Shown in pieces: positions 1-8,851 of a stretch of DNA of 46,703 nt. Origin of the DNA: Paenibacillus sp. 1001270B_150601_E10 (GTDB lineage Bacteria > Bacillota > Bacilli > Paenibacillales > Paenibacillaceae); NCBI RefSeq assembly GCF_015558675.1, contig NZ_JADMOL010000006.1, forward strand, positions 114,876 through 161,578, read 5' to 3'. How positions within the stretch are numbered: the stretch's first letter is position 1; every line of letters begins with the position of its first letter. The translations under genes and the position numbers were made by a program. A model generated the notes under the pieces. It ran no database searches and was not told the origin of the DNA. It saw only the letters and a list, made by a program, of their open reading frames with translations.

Positions 1-2
1 AC

Positions 3-680
3 CGACTTGTAACGGAGAAGTTTGGCATTGCGAAGCTTGCTTTAGTTGTTGGGTGGTCGCTTGGTGCGCTGCAAACTTTCCAATGGGGGGCAAGCTACCC
101 GGAAATGGTTGAGCGAATTGCGCCGTTTGGCGGAACAGCTAAGACTAGACCGCATGCACAAGTCGTTTTTGAGTCGTTGATCGCTGCATTGCAAGCTGAC
201 TCTAATTGGAAAGGTGGATGTTATACTCGTCAGCCAGCAGCTGGACTTGCCGCCATGGGACGTGCTTATGCCCCTTGGGGGTTCTCACAGGCCTATTACT
301 TAGAACAGCTTTATCAAGCAGAAGGCTACCCAACATTGAAGTCTTACCTTGAAAACTACTGGGATAAAGTGTTCTTTTCTTTTGATGCAAACGACTTGAT
401 TGCCATGCTTCGCACTGGGATACATGGGGATATCAGCGCCACTCCAGCAGACAACGGAAACTTTGAACAGGCGTTGAACCGAATCACCGTCCCTGCCCTA
501 GTTATGCCAGGTTCGACCGATCTCTTCTTCCCTCCCCAGGACAATGCGTATGAAGTAGAGTTTATGCCAAATGCTGTTTATCAGCCTGTTGAATCCAAGT
601 GGGGCCACTGCTTTGGAATCGGAGCCAATGAACCAGATTCGTTCGTAATCGACAGTTATCTGAAACAATTTTTACGATAA
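3..680 (+). CDS. alpha/beta hydrolase, MetX/homoserine acetyltransferase-like (5' partial)
   Basis: The frame is open from base 3, so the gene starts outside the window; the first ATG, at 105, is internal. The nucleophile elbow GWSLG (G-x-S-x-G) is encoded at about 51-65. The acid residue is probably the Asp in MPGSTDLFFPP, and the catalytic His is in KWGHCFGIG near the C-terminus. This order and the C-terminal PGSTDLFFP...WGHCFG pattern match the homoserine O-acetyltransferase (MetX) branch of the alpha/beta hydrolases. Many members of this branch are not true MetX enzymes but hydrolases or acyltransferases of unknown substrate, so the specificity is not claimed. A clear hairpin terminator follows 50 bp downstream. 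The neighbouring genes are on the other strand, so no operon context is visible. Confidence 0.85.
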   Translation, partial: RLVTEKFGIAKLALVVGWSLGALQTFQWGASYPEMVERIAPFGGTAKTRPHAQVVFESLIAALQADSNWKGGCYTRQPAAGLAAMGRAYAPWGFSQAYYLEQLYQAEGYPTLKSYLENYWDKVFFSFDANDLIAMLRTGIHGDISATPADNGNFEQALNRITVPALVMPGSTDLFFPPQDNAYEVEFMPNAVYQPVESKWGHCFGIGANEPDSFVIDSYLKQFLR

Positions 681-730
681 GTCATGATTTTAACACTCCA
701 CCCTACAAGTTCTAGCTAACCGACATATGA

Positions 731-760
731 AAATGGAGCCTCAGAAAGGGCTCCATTTTT
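731..760 (+). terminator. rho-independent terminator of the MetX-like gene
   Basis: Stem AAATGGAGCC / GGCTCCATTT with a 7-nt loop and a T run. The A run on the left arm means it could also stop transcription from the minus strand (the Rieske gene, which ends at 869). Confidence 0.85.
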
Positions 761-868
761 ACCGGGATATCTATATATAAATTCAGGTTGTTTGATGATC
801 GGGGACTTACATTCAAATACCATGCCCTAACTTCTTCCTTGATGATTTCGCATTACATGCTTGGCACA

Positions 869-2611
869 TTATTCTTCCTCGAACAATTTCTCGCCACGAT
901 GGAGCCGCCACGCGATCGTTGCTGTATGAGGAATCTCACGGGACGTCGGGGCATGCGCCGCTAAATAACGGGTAACCGCAAGGATCAGCGTTTCACAGGC
1001 TTTCTCTGCAAACGGTCCAGACTCAGAAGCCCAGCGGTCATATTCTGCCATGGCGGCCTCGTACATTTGGAAGGAATGAAATTCCGCATCCTCTCGAAGC
1101 AGCGCATGACCCAATACATTGAACAAAGGCTCCGGCTTCCCACCACTACGCAGATATCGGATTACCCACTCTGCTGCCTGCGCCACCTGCTGCTGTTTGT
1201 CTAGAATCTCAAGCAGCTCCGAAGGCTGCGGCACATTCTCAGTCGTCCCCGTTGCAGACGGCCTCGGTGCGGCTGGAATATTCAAAAACCGATCGAGGTA
1301 AATCGTAGCTGCTGTATGAAAAATCCCACGAACCAGCCATGAATCGGCGGATCGGATCAAACCTTCGTGAACGGCGTGAGCATGCGTAAACGTGTGCAGC
1401 ACAGAAATCCAGTCTCCGAAATCATTATGAGTATGAAAGCGGACAACCCGTTCTGCCGCAGCCAATGCGGCAATTTGCGAGATGCGTACCGGAGAAGCGC
1501 CTTCAAGCAAGGCTTCCTTCAGCATGCTAACCGTCCGAAGCGGGTCGTCCCCAAGGAGAGCTTGAAGCAGCTCCTCTTCTTCAAGGGTTGAGCCCCCTGC
1601 TCTGTCAGTCGGAATACCCTTATTGGACAGTTCTTCGAACGCTTCCTTCAAAGGTTGAACCAAATTGATTGGAGACTGCCAGCTATGAAGCTCTTCGCTT
1701 CGAGAAGCGTTTCCAAACATCGGAACAAGTGAAGCGAGGACATCATTGCGCTTATCGTGCTCGACATACTTCAAGCTCTCAAATGCTTTATTATGAAAAT
1801 CCAGCGTATGGCCCCCGTTAATGTAGAAATGATCTGTCGCCGCCATGTTCATCATAGAGAATAACCTTTTATCACTAGTTCCCGCCTGCACAAGGGTCAA
1901 CAGCACCCGTTCTGCGCCTCGCGTATCCCGAACTTCGATGCAGTCGCGATACCATTCTGTTAACCGTTCTTCGGAGACGTCCGTGATCGGGAGTGGATCG
2001 AGCAAGAAGCGCGTTCCACTTCCGGCTAAGTCGCGCGCCGTATGCAGCAATCCTTGAAACAACGCAAGGATACGACCTTGTTTATCTAGCTTTGGCAGGA
2101 TGTTCATCATAGCGGTCAGGATCGTTAATCCAGAGCCCCACCCTTGCCTGCGCTGTTTCACCCCTATTTCGATCCCAATCGCAGCGATTTCCTTCTCAGA
2201 AACACCTGCTTCCATTAATCCGACTATGGCCTTGGCGATGACAAGGCCAATATTTTGCTCAATGCCATTCAGCAGCCGCTCTTTATATCGTTGTACTTGG
2301 TTGCCGTTTCGTGAATTCGGGTTCACCCAAATTGATCCATCTTGAACGGTTAAATCGTGCACGGGAACATCATCCGCCCAAGGATCAAGCGTCCCACCGC
2401 TGCATACGTCAAACCTCGCATGATGCCAATGGCATGTCAAAATACCATTGCACAGACTTCCCATGTGAAGCGGAAACCCGAGGTGAGGGCAGCGGTTGTC
2501 AAGTGCATGCACCCTGTCCTCGTGATATATAACAACGATGCCTCCTTTGATTAGCTTCGGTCCATGCTCTCGAAGTTCTTCTACCGTACCTGCCTGAATC
2601 CAACCATTCAT
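869..2611 (-). CDS. Rieske [2Fe-2S] domain protein fused to a large helical C-terminal region
   Basis: 580 residues when started at the ATG at 2611, which has GGAGG 7 nt upstream; an in-frame start 27 nt further out has no such site. Residues 1-95 form a Rieske domain: C41-x-H43 and C60-x2-H63 are the cluster ligands (CPHLG and CHWHHARFD boxes). About 480 residues follow that I cannot assign. They look mostly helical and carry two histidine clusters, TDHFYINGGHTLDFH (about residue 260) and RFHTHNDFGDW...HTFTHAHAVHEG (about residue 400). There is no signal peptide or membrane segment, so it is probably cytosolic. It is not a ring-hydroxylating dioxygenase alpha subunit by any motif I can see. 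It is monocistronic. A role as a redox enzyme is inference only. Confidence 0.85.
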   Translation of the reverse strand: MNGWIQAGTVEELREHGPKLIKGGIVVIYHEDRVHALDNRCPHLGFPLHMGSLCNGILTCHWHHARFDVCSGGTLDPWADDVPVHDLTVQDGSIWVNPNSRNGNQVQRYKERLLNGIEQNIGLVIAKAIVGLMEAGVSEKEIAAIGIEIGVKQRRQGWGSGLTILTAMMNILPKLDKQGRILALFQGLLHTARDLAGSGTRFLLDPLPITDVSEERLTEWYRDCIEVRDTRGAERVLLTLVQAGTSDKRLFSMMNMAATDHFYINGGHTLDFHNKAFESLKYVEHDKRNDVLASLVPMFGNASRSEELHSWQSPINLVQPLKEAFEELSNKGIPTDRAGGSTLEEEELLQALLGDDPLRTVSMLKEALLEGASPVRISQIAALAAAERVVRFHTHNDFGDWISVLHTFTHAHAVHEGLIRSADSWLVRGIFHTAATIYLDRFLNIPAAPRPSATGTTENVPQPSELLEILDKQQQVAQAAEWVIRYLRSGGKPEPLFNVLGHALLREDAEFHSFQMYEAAMAEYDRWASESGPFAEKACETLILAVTRYLAAHAPTSREIPHTATIAWRLHRGEKLFEEE

Positions 2612-2983
2612 GAAAACGCCTCCAATTTTCATTAACATAGGTCTTCCTTGTTTATAGAATATCTTAATTTGAATACTTATTAAACATATATGTTTGTTAA
2701 GTTGATATTATTTCTTCTACCGCATAGGTCATAACCTCTTTTATATGGACGGAGTTAATCGGACATACCAGCGATGTTCACCCTATAAATGTATGTAGCG
2801 ATTGTGATCATTCCTATAAGGAAATCTTTCATATAGCATTTAGCCATTAGTCATTCAAGAGTGCGGCTTCGTCTAAAGTTCATTTTCTTTGCGAAATAAA
2901 AAAAGTGACGCCCATGTAAGGACATCACCTTTTACTGTGTTCGTTCATGCAAGTTGATTATAAATCCCAAATGCACCTCAATA
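2612..2983. other. intergenic region with palindrome AAACATATATGTTT
   Basis: No gene recognised over 370 bp. A perfect 14-bp palindrome lies at 2682-2695, upstream of the Rieske gene. On the minus strand a weak promoter (TTTAAT, 17 nt, TATTCT) sits just downstream of and partly overlapping it, so the palindrome could be an operator. The rest (about 2700-2890) has no open frame or structure I can name. Confidence 0.45.
2896..2933 (-). terminator. terminator of the flavin-reductase-like gene
   Basis: Read on the minus strand: AAAAGGTGATGTCC, loop TTACA, GGGCGTCACTTTTTTT. The stem is complete with G-U pairs and ends in a T run, 50 bp after the stop of the minus-strand gene that ends at 2984. 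Confidence 0.8.
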
Positions 2984-3595
2984 TTAGTTAGGCCGTTCTA
3001 TGGAAAAAATATCTCCTATTTTTGCGTAATTCCAACCGGCAAGTCGACTTACCGCTTTTAATTTTTTTGGATCGATTCGGCCATCATTGTAAATGGATTC
3101 ATCAATATGGAATTGTACGACTTCAGCGATAAATAAGTCCCCTGTTTCCTCCTCCCCATTACGCAAAGGTATTCTAGAAACAAACTGACATTCCATGCGG
3201 ACTTTTGCTTCTCTTACACCAGGGACATTAATTTTGTGACTATCAACTAAGGTAAGATTTGTTTTGGAGATTTCACTTTCTGTAATCGGCAATGATGCTG
3301 CCGTTCTATTAACCTGTTCTACATTGTCTTCATCGACGATGTGAACAACAAATTGATTATTATCAATGATATGCTTCGCAGTATCTTTGAAGCCTCCATT
3401 TAATCTCTGTATGGATATCGACACCATTGGTGGATTGGATGATACAATATTAAAATAACTAAATGGCGCTCCATTAATGATGCCATCTTCTGATTTCGTC
3501 GTCACAAAAGCAACAGGTCTTGGAATAATGCTGCCTGTCATTAACTTATAGTTCTGGCGCTCTGTATTTTTGCTTGGATCAATAGTGAGCAACAT
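2984..3595 (-). CDS. flavin reductase-like (FMN-binding split barrel) protein
   Basis: 203 residues from the ATG at 3595, chosen because AAGGA lies 7 nt upstream and because family members begin at about this point (MLLTIDPSK...). An upstream in-frame start would add 17 unrelated residues. The signature region is YKLMTGSIIPRPVAFVTT near residues 15-32, followed by GAPFSYFNIVSSNPPMVSISI, typical of the flavin-reductase-like/YhfC-type FMN-binding split barrel. Such proteins bind FMN and either reduce it for a partner oxygenase or act as stand-alone oxidoreductases. The partner is unknown here. A strong terminator follows, so the gene is likely transcribed alone. Confidence 0.88.
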   Translation of the reverse strand: MLLTIDPSKNTERQNYKLMTGSIIPRPVAFVTTKSEDGIINGAPFSYFNIVSSNPPMVSISIQRLNGGFKDTAKHIIDNNQFVVHIVDEDNVEQVNRTAASLPITESEISKTNLTLVDSHKINVPGVREAKVRMECQFVSRIPLRNGEEETGDLFIAEVVQFHIDESIYNDGRIDPKKLKAVSRLAGWNYAKIGDIFSIERPN

Positions 3596-3776
3596 ATATC
3601 TTCCTTTCTTAGTTGAGTAAATACCTGCTATTATTCGTGAAATCAACGATCTTTATGAATAAACGAAGAGGAAACGATCATTATATATCTTGAATTCGAG
3701 ATAATAATATCACGGTGTGTTTAGGAATGTCAATACCATGGTTACACCATCATAATCAATCCTCGTTATGAAGTTA

Positions 3777-4355
3777 CTATGAACGATGGATAATCGTTTT
3801 TATTACTTTTGCAGGTACTCCGGCTACAACCGTATTTTCTGGTACATTCTTCGTCACTACTGCTCCAGCTGCAACAACAGCGTTGTCCCCGATTATGACA
3901 CCGGGTATGATCGTTGCGTTCGATCCGATCCATACATTTTCGCCAATAATAACAGGAGAGGGGTATGTAGTGTTTCTTGTATCCAATGGCAACCCATGAT
4001 TAAGTGTTGCAATGGTGACATTCATACCAATCATTGAGCCATTCCCTATTTTTATTCCACCTCTATCTTGAAATGAACACCCTGTGTTAATAAACACATT
4101 TTTTCCGATCCATATATTTTTACCGAAGTCTGTATAGAATGGAGGGAAGCACATAAAGGATGGGTCAACATCGTTGCCTGTTAGTTCGCTAAATATGTCA
4201 ACGATTTCTTCTTTTGAATGATAAGAGGTATTCAGTTTCATTGTCACTTGTTGAGCTTCATAACTACACCGTGTTAATAAAGCATGCAATTCTTTATCCT
4301 CGCCCGATATGGGATTACCCTCTCTGCAAAAATCAATAAATTGTTTCATATCCAT
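3777..4355 (-). CDS. sugar O-acetyltransferase (maltose/galactoside acetyltransferase family)
   Basis: 192 residues, the usual length for LacA/Maa/NodL enzymes. Residues 1-60 form the helical N-terminal cap; from about 70 the left-handed beta-helix hexapeptide repeats run ([61 protein letters not shown]). H120 in TLNHGLPLD is the catalytic histidine of this family. The enzyme would transfer an acetyl group from acetyl-CoA to a sugar hydroxyl. An AAAGGAGG site lies 11 nt before the ATG. The broken SDR gene lies just upstream on the same strand, so the two may once have formed an operon under the divergent LysR regulator. Confidence 0.92.
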   Translation of the reverse strand: MDMKQFIDFCREGNPISGEDKELHALLTRCSYEAQQVTMKLNTSYHSKEEIVDIFSELTGNDVDPSFMCFPPFYTDFGKNIWIGKNVFINTGCSFQDRGGIKIGNGSMIGMNVTIATLNHGLPLDTRNTTYPSPVIIGENVWIGSNATIIPGVIIGDNAVVAAGAVVTKNVPENTVVAGVPAKVIKTIIHRS

Positions 4356-4390
4356 TTCTCAACATTCCTCCTTTATTGAGAGTTATGAAG

Positions 4391-4798
4391 TTATACTTCT
4401 TGTTTGGTTGGACGAATCATGATATTACTAACGGATACTCTATCGGGTGTATCGATAACATAAGCGACTGTTGTGCAATATCTTCTGCAGACAGCCCCCA
4501 TTCTATTTGTGCTTGATGCAGCTCCTCTGCCACATTTTTATCACTGATCGTCGTATAGAGCTCAGTCTCGACTGCACCTGGCGATATAATCGTCGATTTG
4601 ATATTGTTTTCCCTTTGTTCTTGTCTGAGGCCCTCCATTATGGCTCTGACTGCAAACTTCGTCCCGCAGTATACGGCAGAATCCGGATAAACGACATGTC
4701 CAGCTACTGAATCAGTCGAGATTATATGTCCTGACTATTGCTTCCCCTATTCCGCTGGATGCACCCATAATAATAATTACCTTATCCTGAATCGCCAT
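4391..4798 (-). pseudogene. remnant of a short-chain dehydrogenase/reductase gene
   Basis: Three pieces of one SDR are seen in order on the minus strand. From the ATG at 4798 comes the NAD(P)-binding start (MAIQDKVIII-GASSGIGEA). This runs, with a change of frame, straight into the catalytic region (IISTDSVAGH then YCGTK, the YxxxK motif) and on to the residues ending near 4417. A second frame change restores the usual C-terminal IMIRPTKQEV and a stop at 4391-4393. About 110 codons between the Rossmann start and the catalytic Ser are missing. It cannot make a working enzyme. It lies divergent to the LysR gene at 4920. Confidence 0.85.
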
Positions 4799-4860
4799 GT
4801 GTATCCCCTCCACTTTCATGTTTTCAATGAAATCATAAAATGATACGATTCAAATATCAA

Positions 4861-4899
4861 ATGCCTATATTAAATGAATACATATGCCTATCAGGCATA
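4861..4899. promoter_or_regulatory. candidate LysR-type operator
   Basis: TATGCC-N5-GGCATA (4883-4899) is a 17-bp interrupted palindrome of the T-N11-A kind. The half ATGCCTAT is repeated 23 bp upstream, at 4861-4868. The sites lie between the SDR remnant and the LysR gene, where autoregulation and target control are expected. Confidence 0.6.
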
Positions 4900-4919
4900 A
4901 AAGAAATAAGGAGATGCTT

Positions 4920-5807
4920 ATGGAGATTCGAGTATTACGCTATTTCATTGCTGTAGCGAACGAAGAGAACATTTCAGCTGCTGCAAAGCAGCTGCATTTA
5001 TCTCAGCCAACCTTATCTAGACAACTACAAGAACTCGAAATGGAATTAGGAACGACTTTATTTATAAGAGGAAATCGAAAAATTACATTAACAGAAGAAG
5101 GCATATTTTTACTTGAAAAAGCGAAAGAAATTGTAGAGCTGGCCAATAAAACCGAAGCGAAGTTTAAAGAATCAAAGGAAATGGTGAATGGTGATATTTA
5201 TATTGGCTGCGGGGAAACGGACGCCATGCATTTTATAGCTAGAACGTTAAAAGAGCTGCTTGCAGCGTATCCAAGTATTCGATTTCATTTATACAGTGGG
5301 AATGCAGATGACATTGCCAGTAAATTAGATAGCGGGTTATTGGACTTTGGTGTTGTTATAGAGCCAACAGATAAACATAAATACGATTTTATCAAACTGC
5401 CAGACACAGATGTTTGGGGAGTATTGATGCGAAAGGACAGCCCTTTAGCACAAAAGCCATTTATACAACCAATAGATATTATGGATAAGCCATTGCTGAT
5501 ATCACGTCAAACTACCGTAAGCAATGAGCTATCAGGTTGGTTGGGTCAACCTATGGAGAATTTAAATATCGTGGCTACGTATAATCTAATCTATAACGCT
5601 TCACTTATGGTTGAAGAATATATAGGGTATGCCTTATGTTTAGATAAACTTATCAACACTTCAGGAACGAGTAATCTGTGTTTCAAGCCGTTATCCCCTA
5701 GATTAGAGGCTAATTTGAATCTTGTTTGGAAAAAACATCAAGTGTTTTCCAATGCGGCGAAAAGATTTCTCGATCAGCTCCGTATAAAGATTAAAATGGC
5801 TACTTGA
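4920..5807 (+). CDS. LysR family transcriptional regulator
   Basis: 295 residues from the ATG at 4920, which has AAGGAG 6 nt upstream; the in-frame ATG at 4884 lies inside the likely operator and has no ribosome binding site. Residues 1-60 are the LysR winged helix (MEIRVLRYFIAVANEENISAA..., LHLSQPTLSRQLQELE). Residues 90-290 are the substrate-binding domain. Divergently oriented LysR-SDR pairs are common in Bacillales, so its main target was probably the SDR that is now broken. The acetyltransferase at 3777 may be a surviving target. A strong terminator follows. Confidence 0.93.
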   Translation: MEIRVLRYFIAVANEENISAAAKQLHLSQPTLSRQLQELEMELGTTLFIRGNRKITLTEEGIFLLEKAKEIVELANKTEAKFKESKEMVNGDIYIGCGETDAMHFIARTLKELLAAYPSIRFHLYSGNADDIASKLDSGLLDFGVVIEPTDKHKYDFIKLPDTDVWGVLMRKDSPLAQKPFIQPIDIMDKPLLISRQTTVSNELSGWLGQPMENLNIVATYNLIYNASLMVEEYIGYALCLDKLINTSGTSNLCFKPLSPRLEANLNLVWKKHQVFSNAAKRFLDQLRIKIKMAT

Positions 5808-5883
5808 TTACCTACGTTCAAACCATTTTATGTGCGATAACAGAGCCGATTATGCAGACTAAGACATAAATGACTCTCCGTAT

Positions 5884-5922
5884 AAAAAAAAGAGACTATC
5901 TAAAGGCGATAGTCTCTTTTTT
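5884..5922 (+). terminator. terminator after the LysR gene
   Basis: AAAAAAAGAGACTATC, loop TAAAGGC, GATAGTCTCTTTTTT: a 13-bp stem and T run. The A run makes it symmetrical. Confidence 0.88.
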
Positions 5923-5948
5923 ATATTTGATTTACATCTAATTAATGA

Positions 5949-5977
5949 TTGACACATATCTAACCCAATGTTTTACT
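5949..5977 (+). promoter_or_regulatory. promoter of the MFS-ArsR operon
   Basis: TTGACA at 5949-5954, 17-nt spacer, TTTACT at 5972-5977. The -35 is perfect and the -10 weak, as expected of a regulated promoter. Confidence 0.5.
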
Positions 5978-5998
5978 TATATCTAGAGAGGGGGTTAG

Positions 5999-7249
5999 AT
6001 GATCATGAAACAAGAAATTAGATACAGAGATATTGCTATACAGACACAGTATGTGAAGTTAATGGCGGCCAACGTCATTAATCGCTTCGGGGATTCCCTC
6101 GACATGATCGCATTCTCATTAATGGTCTATTCGATTACGGGCTCGGCTGCCTGGGTCGCCCTGGTTTTCGGCTTCAATGCATTACCTACCATTTTGCTGC
6201 AGCCTTTTGCTGGAGCGATTGTCGAAGGCCTTAACAAAAAGTATACGATGGTCATCTGTGATCTCGGGCGCGGGCTTGTTGTAAGTGTCACGGCATTATT
6301 GCTCATTCTTGACCTGCTTAGCCCGTGGAGTCTGCTGCTGCTCACCTTTCTTAACTCATCTTTTGAAGCATTGCGCATCCCTGCTGGAATCGGAATTATT
6401 CCAAAGATATTGAAGAAGGATTATTATGCGCATGGGATGTCTCTTAACTCCACAATTGGCAGGGTTGTTGAGATTGTAGGGCTTGCTGCAGCGGGAGGCA
6501 TCATCGGTTTATTTGGAATCGGAACAGCAATCTTTATTGATGCGCTCACCTTTCTCGCTTCAGCACTAATCATTTCCTTCATTCGGATCCCTGCTGAAAA
6601 GCGCAAAGCCATTGAAATGAATACAAAATCTTATTTCCATACTCTTTCCGAAGGATTTGCTTATCTGAAAAATGCTAAAATCATTTTCGCTATTTGCTTG
6701 CTTGCCGGCATCATTAATTTGTCACTCCTACCGGTCAATTCCATGCAGGCTCCATTTATTACGGGAACCTTGGGGCTTCCTTCGATCGGATTATCTGTTC
6801 AAGGAATAGCCTCGACAGCAGGCATTGGAATCGGAACAATCTTGTTTCCCTTCATCCAAAAAAGAATCACCAACCGAATCCTATTTATCGTCGGCGGAAT
6901 CATGATTGGCATCTGTTATCTGCTTTGGGTTCTGCTTGCCTACCATCATGAGCTTTTGTGGCTAACATATACTTGTCTAGCGCTATCCTCCTTCTTATTT
7001 GGTTTCTTCGCTTCATTTATCATGTCAGTCATTAACATCTCATTTATGCAGCATATTGAGGAGGCTTATATCTCGCGTGTAGGGGCTATCTTTAACGCGA
7101 TCGCCAGTAGTATGACGCCGCTCGGTTCTCTGCTCGTTGCTGGACTCTCGCTGTTTTTAACAGTGAATCAACTGTTTATCTATACTGGAATTTTTACAAT
7201 TATTCTATTTGCGAGTATGCTATCTATAAAAGTGTTAAAACAGCTGTAA
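5999..7249 (+). CDS. MFS transporter, EntS/DHA3-like drug exporter
   Basis: 416 residues with about 12 hydrophobic segments. The start region (YVKLMAANVINRFGDSLDMIAFSLMVY) and the loop after helix 2 (QPFAGAIVEGLNKKYTMVICDLGRGL) are those of the MFS_3/DHA3 group (EntS, macrolide-efflux-like proteins) that export siderophores or drugs by proton antiport. A purine-rich AGAGGGGG site precedes two possible starts, the ATG at 5999 and the ATG at 6005. The stop is 10 bp from the next gene, so the exporter and the ArsR-type regulator form an operon. The substrate cannot be read from sequence. Confidence 0.9.
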   Translation: MIMKQEIRYRDIAIQTQYVKLMAANVINRFGDSLDMIAFSLMVYSITGSAAWVALVFGFNALPTILLQPFAGAIVEGLNKKYTMVICDLGRGLVVSVTALLLILDLLSPWSLLLLTFLNSSFEALRIPAGIGIIPKILKKDYYAHGMSLNSTIGRVVEIVGLAAAGGIIGLFGIGTAIFIDALTFLASALIISFIRIPAEKRKAIEMNTKSYFHTLSEGFAYLKNAKIIFAICLLAGIINLSLLPVNSMQAPFITGTLGLPSIGLSVQGIASTAGIGIGTILFPFIQKRITNRILFIVGGIMIGICYLLWVLLAYHHELLWLTYTCLALSSFLFGFFASFIMSVINISFMQHIEEAYISRVGAIFNAIASSMTPLGSLLVAGLSLFLTVNQLFIYTGIFTIILFASMLSIKVLKQL

Positions 7250-7259
7250 GGGGGAACGT

Positions 7260-8381
7260 ATGAATATCAAGGTATTCAATAAACCGAATCTTTTCGTTGA
7301 ATGTATGGAGCTCCTCATGAAGCATGCGAATAAGGAGAGTCCGCGAAAATATAAAGGTGATTTAATCCAAAAGTATGACGTACAATCCGAAGTAGTGGAT
7401 GAGATGTTTGTTCGTATAATTGAAGTATATGATCATGTTGTGAGTCATCTGGACGTTTCGCAAGAACGCCTAGCCTTTTTCTTTGCTACGAAGGAAGAGA
7501 TGAATTGGTGCTGCGCACATTTGCTGCTGATGGATAGACTTTACCATCAATCGGATAACATTCATCAGCTGCTTATGGAAGCACATCAGGGTGATAAGGG
7601 TGAATGGATTAATCGATATGCCAAAGCCCTCATTTCACACATTACCGATCACGATGACGAATCAACAACCCTATTGATCTCAAATGAACATGAACTCTTT
7701 CAAATCATTGATTCGTTTGAGATCGATTTTGAACGTAAGTGGTTATGCATGCAGGTGTATCAGAATTATGAATCCCATCTGCATGAACTGTTTGCTATTC
7801 TTAATCAAGCTGCGGCTTTGTATGAACAAAAAATGCATCTGATTCAGCCATTGTTAGATGAATTTCAAACTCATTATGAAAAGATCGTTGAACAACAGTC
7901 CGCATCTCAATTGTTTTCCTCTTTTAAATTGACGATTACAGATACAAGCCATGATCTTCATATTTATCCGAATGTGATGGGCTTTAACAGTGCACGCTTG
8001 AATCATTCAAATCGGACTGATGACTTTGAATATTTATATACAGGAGTACTGTTCGATAAGCTCTCCATGATCGTCCATGAGGTCATCAGTGATGAGAGCA
8101 TATGCAAACAATTGAAGATTTTAAGTGATACAAGCAAATACGCTATCTTGAAGTCCATACGCGATATGCCAGCTTATGGGCAGGAACTTGCAGAGCGTCT
8201 TAACTTAACAACGGCAACCATCTCGCACCATATGAATGCCTTAATTAATTCTGGGTTTATAAAGATTGAGAAACGAGCCAACCGCGTCTATTATCAGATG
8301 GACAAGGATAAGCTCTCTCATTTTCTAAAGCATATGTATCAGAATCTGATCGCATCTCCAGACGATGACATTCATTCCTAA
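7260..8381 (+). CDS. long ArsR-type HTH regulator with an unassigned N-terminal domain
   Basis: 373 residues. Residues 285-352 are an ArsR-like winged helix (LKILSDTSKYAILKSI...AYGQELAERLNLTTATISHHMNAL...YYQM). The first 280 residues match no domain I recognise; they look helical and mixed and probably hold the ligand- or partner-sensing part. There is no cysteine metal site of the classical ArsR type. GGGGG lies 5 nt before the ATG and the gene follows the exporter by 10 bp. The natural reading is a regulator of that exporter, but this is inference. A terminator follows. Confidence 0.85.
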   Translation: MNIKVFNKPNLFVECMELLMKHANKESPRKYKGDLIQKYDVQSEVVDEMFVRIIEVYDHVVSHLDVSQERLAFFFATKEEMNWCCAHLLLMDRLYHQSDNIHQLLMEAHQGDKGEWINRYAKALISHITDHDDESTTLLISNEHELFQIIDSFEIDFERKWLCMQVYQNYESHLHELFAILNQAAALYEQKMHLIQPLLDEFQTHYEKIVEQQSASQLFSSFKLTITDTSHDLHIYPNVMGFNSARLNHSNRTDDFEYLYTGVLFDKLSMIVHEVISDESICKQLKILSDTSKYAILKSIRDMPAYGQELAERLNLTTATISHHMNALINSGFIKIEKRANRVYYQMDKDKLSHFLKHMYQNLIASPDDDIHS

Positions 8382-8390
8382 CCCCATGAC

Positions 8391-8425
8391 AAAAAAAGAG
8401 CACATCCTAAAGGGTGTGCTCTTTC
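8391..8425 (-). terminator. bidirectional terminator between converging genes
   Basis: AAAAAAAGAGCACATCC, loop TAAA, GGGTGTGCTCTTT. The T run is long on the minus strand (for the VOC gene ending at 8451) and short on the plus strand (for the ArsR-type gene). Confidence 0.85.
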
Positions 8426-8450
8426 GAATCTTACTGCTTTATTGCTCAGA

Positions 8451-8831
8451 TTAATTCAAGCGATGCAGCATCTCATATTTGTTGCCGCAAGGGTCTTCGA
8501 AATATACAGCATAGTAGGTCGGGCTGATTGGGAACAACCGTGGTCCGTCGTTGATCGTTCCACCATTTTGCCTGACAATTTCAGCGATGCGGTCAACTTC
8601 TGCCTGATCGTTTGCCCAGAATCCGATCAAATTGGCATTAGGCTTATGCTCTTGATCTTCTGTGATTGCAAAATAAGCAGCGCTCGGCAATTCTCCATCT
8701 GCAGCAAATACCCGCCAATTCGCACTGTGGAAAGTTCGCGTAAATCCTAATTCGGGCAGAAGCTTTTCGTAAAAAGGCAGTGTGCTTGCCAAATCGTTGA
8801 CACGAAGATCGATATGACTGAATCTGTTCAT
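8451..8831 (-). CDS. VOC family (glyoxalase/bleomycin-resistance fold) protein
   Basis: 126 residues, one full VOC module of two beta-alpha-beta-beta-beta units: FSHIDLRVNDLASTLPFYEKLL at the start, and YAVYFEDPCGNKYEMLHRL at the end, where the E of KYEML is a usual metal ligand position. The family includes glyoxalases, dioxygenases and antibiotic-binding proteins; the substrate is unknown. GAGG lies 7 nt before the ATG. It follows the SRPBCC gene by 20 bp and is co-transcribed with it under the TetR operator at 9318-9333. Confidence 0.88.
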   Translation of the reverse strand: MNRFSHIDLRVNDLASTLPFYEKLLPELGFTRTFHSANWRVFAADGELPSAAYFAITEDQEHKPNANLIGFWANDQAEVDRIAEIVRQNGGTINDGPRLFPISPTYYAVYFEDPCGNKYEMLHRLN

Positions 8832-8851
8832 TGATATTCCTCACCTTCCTC

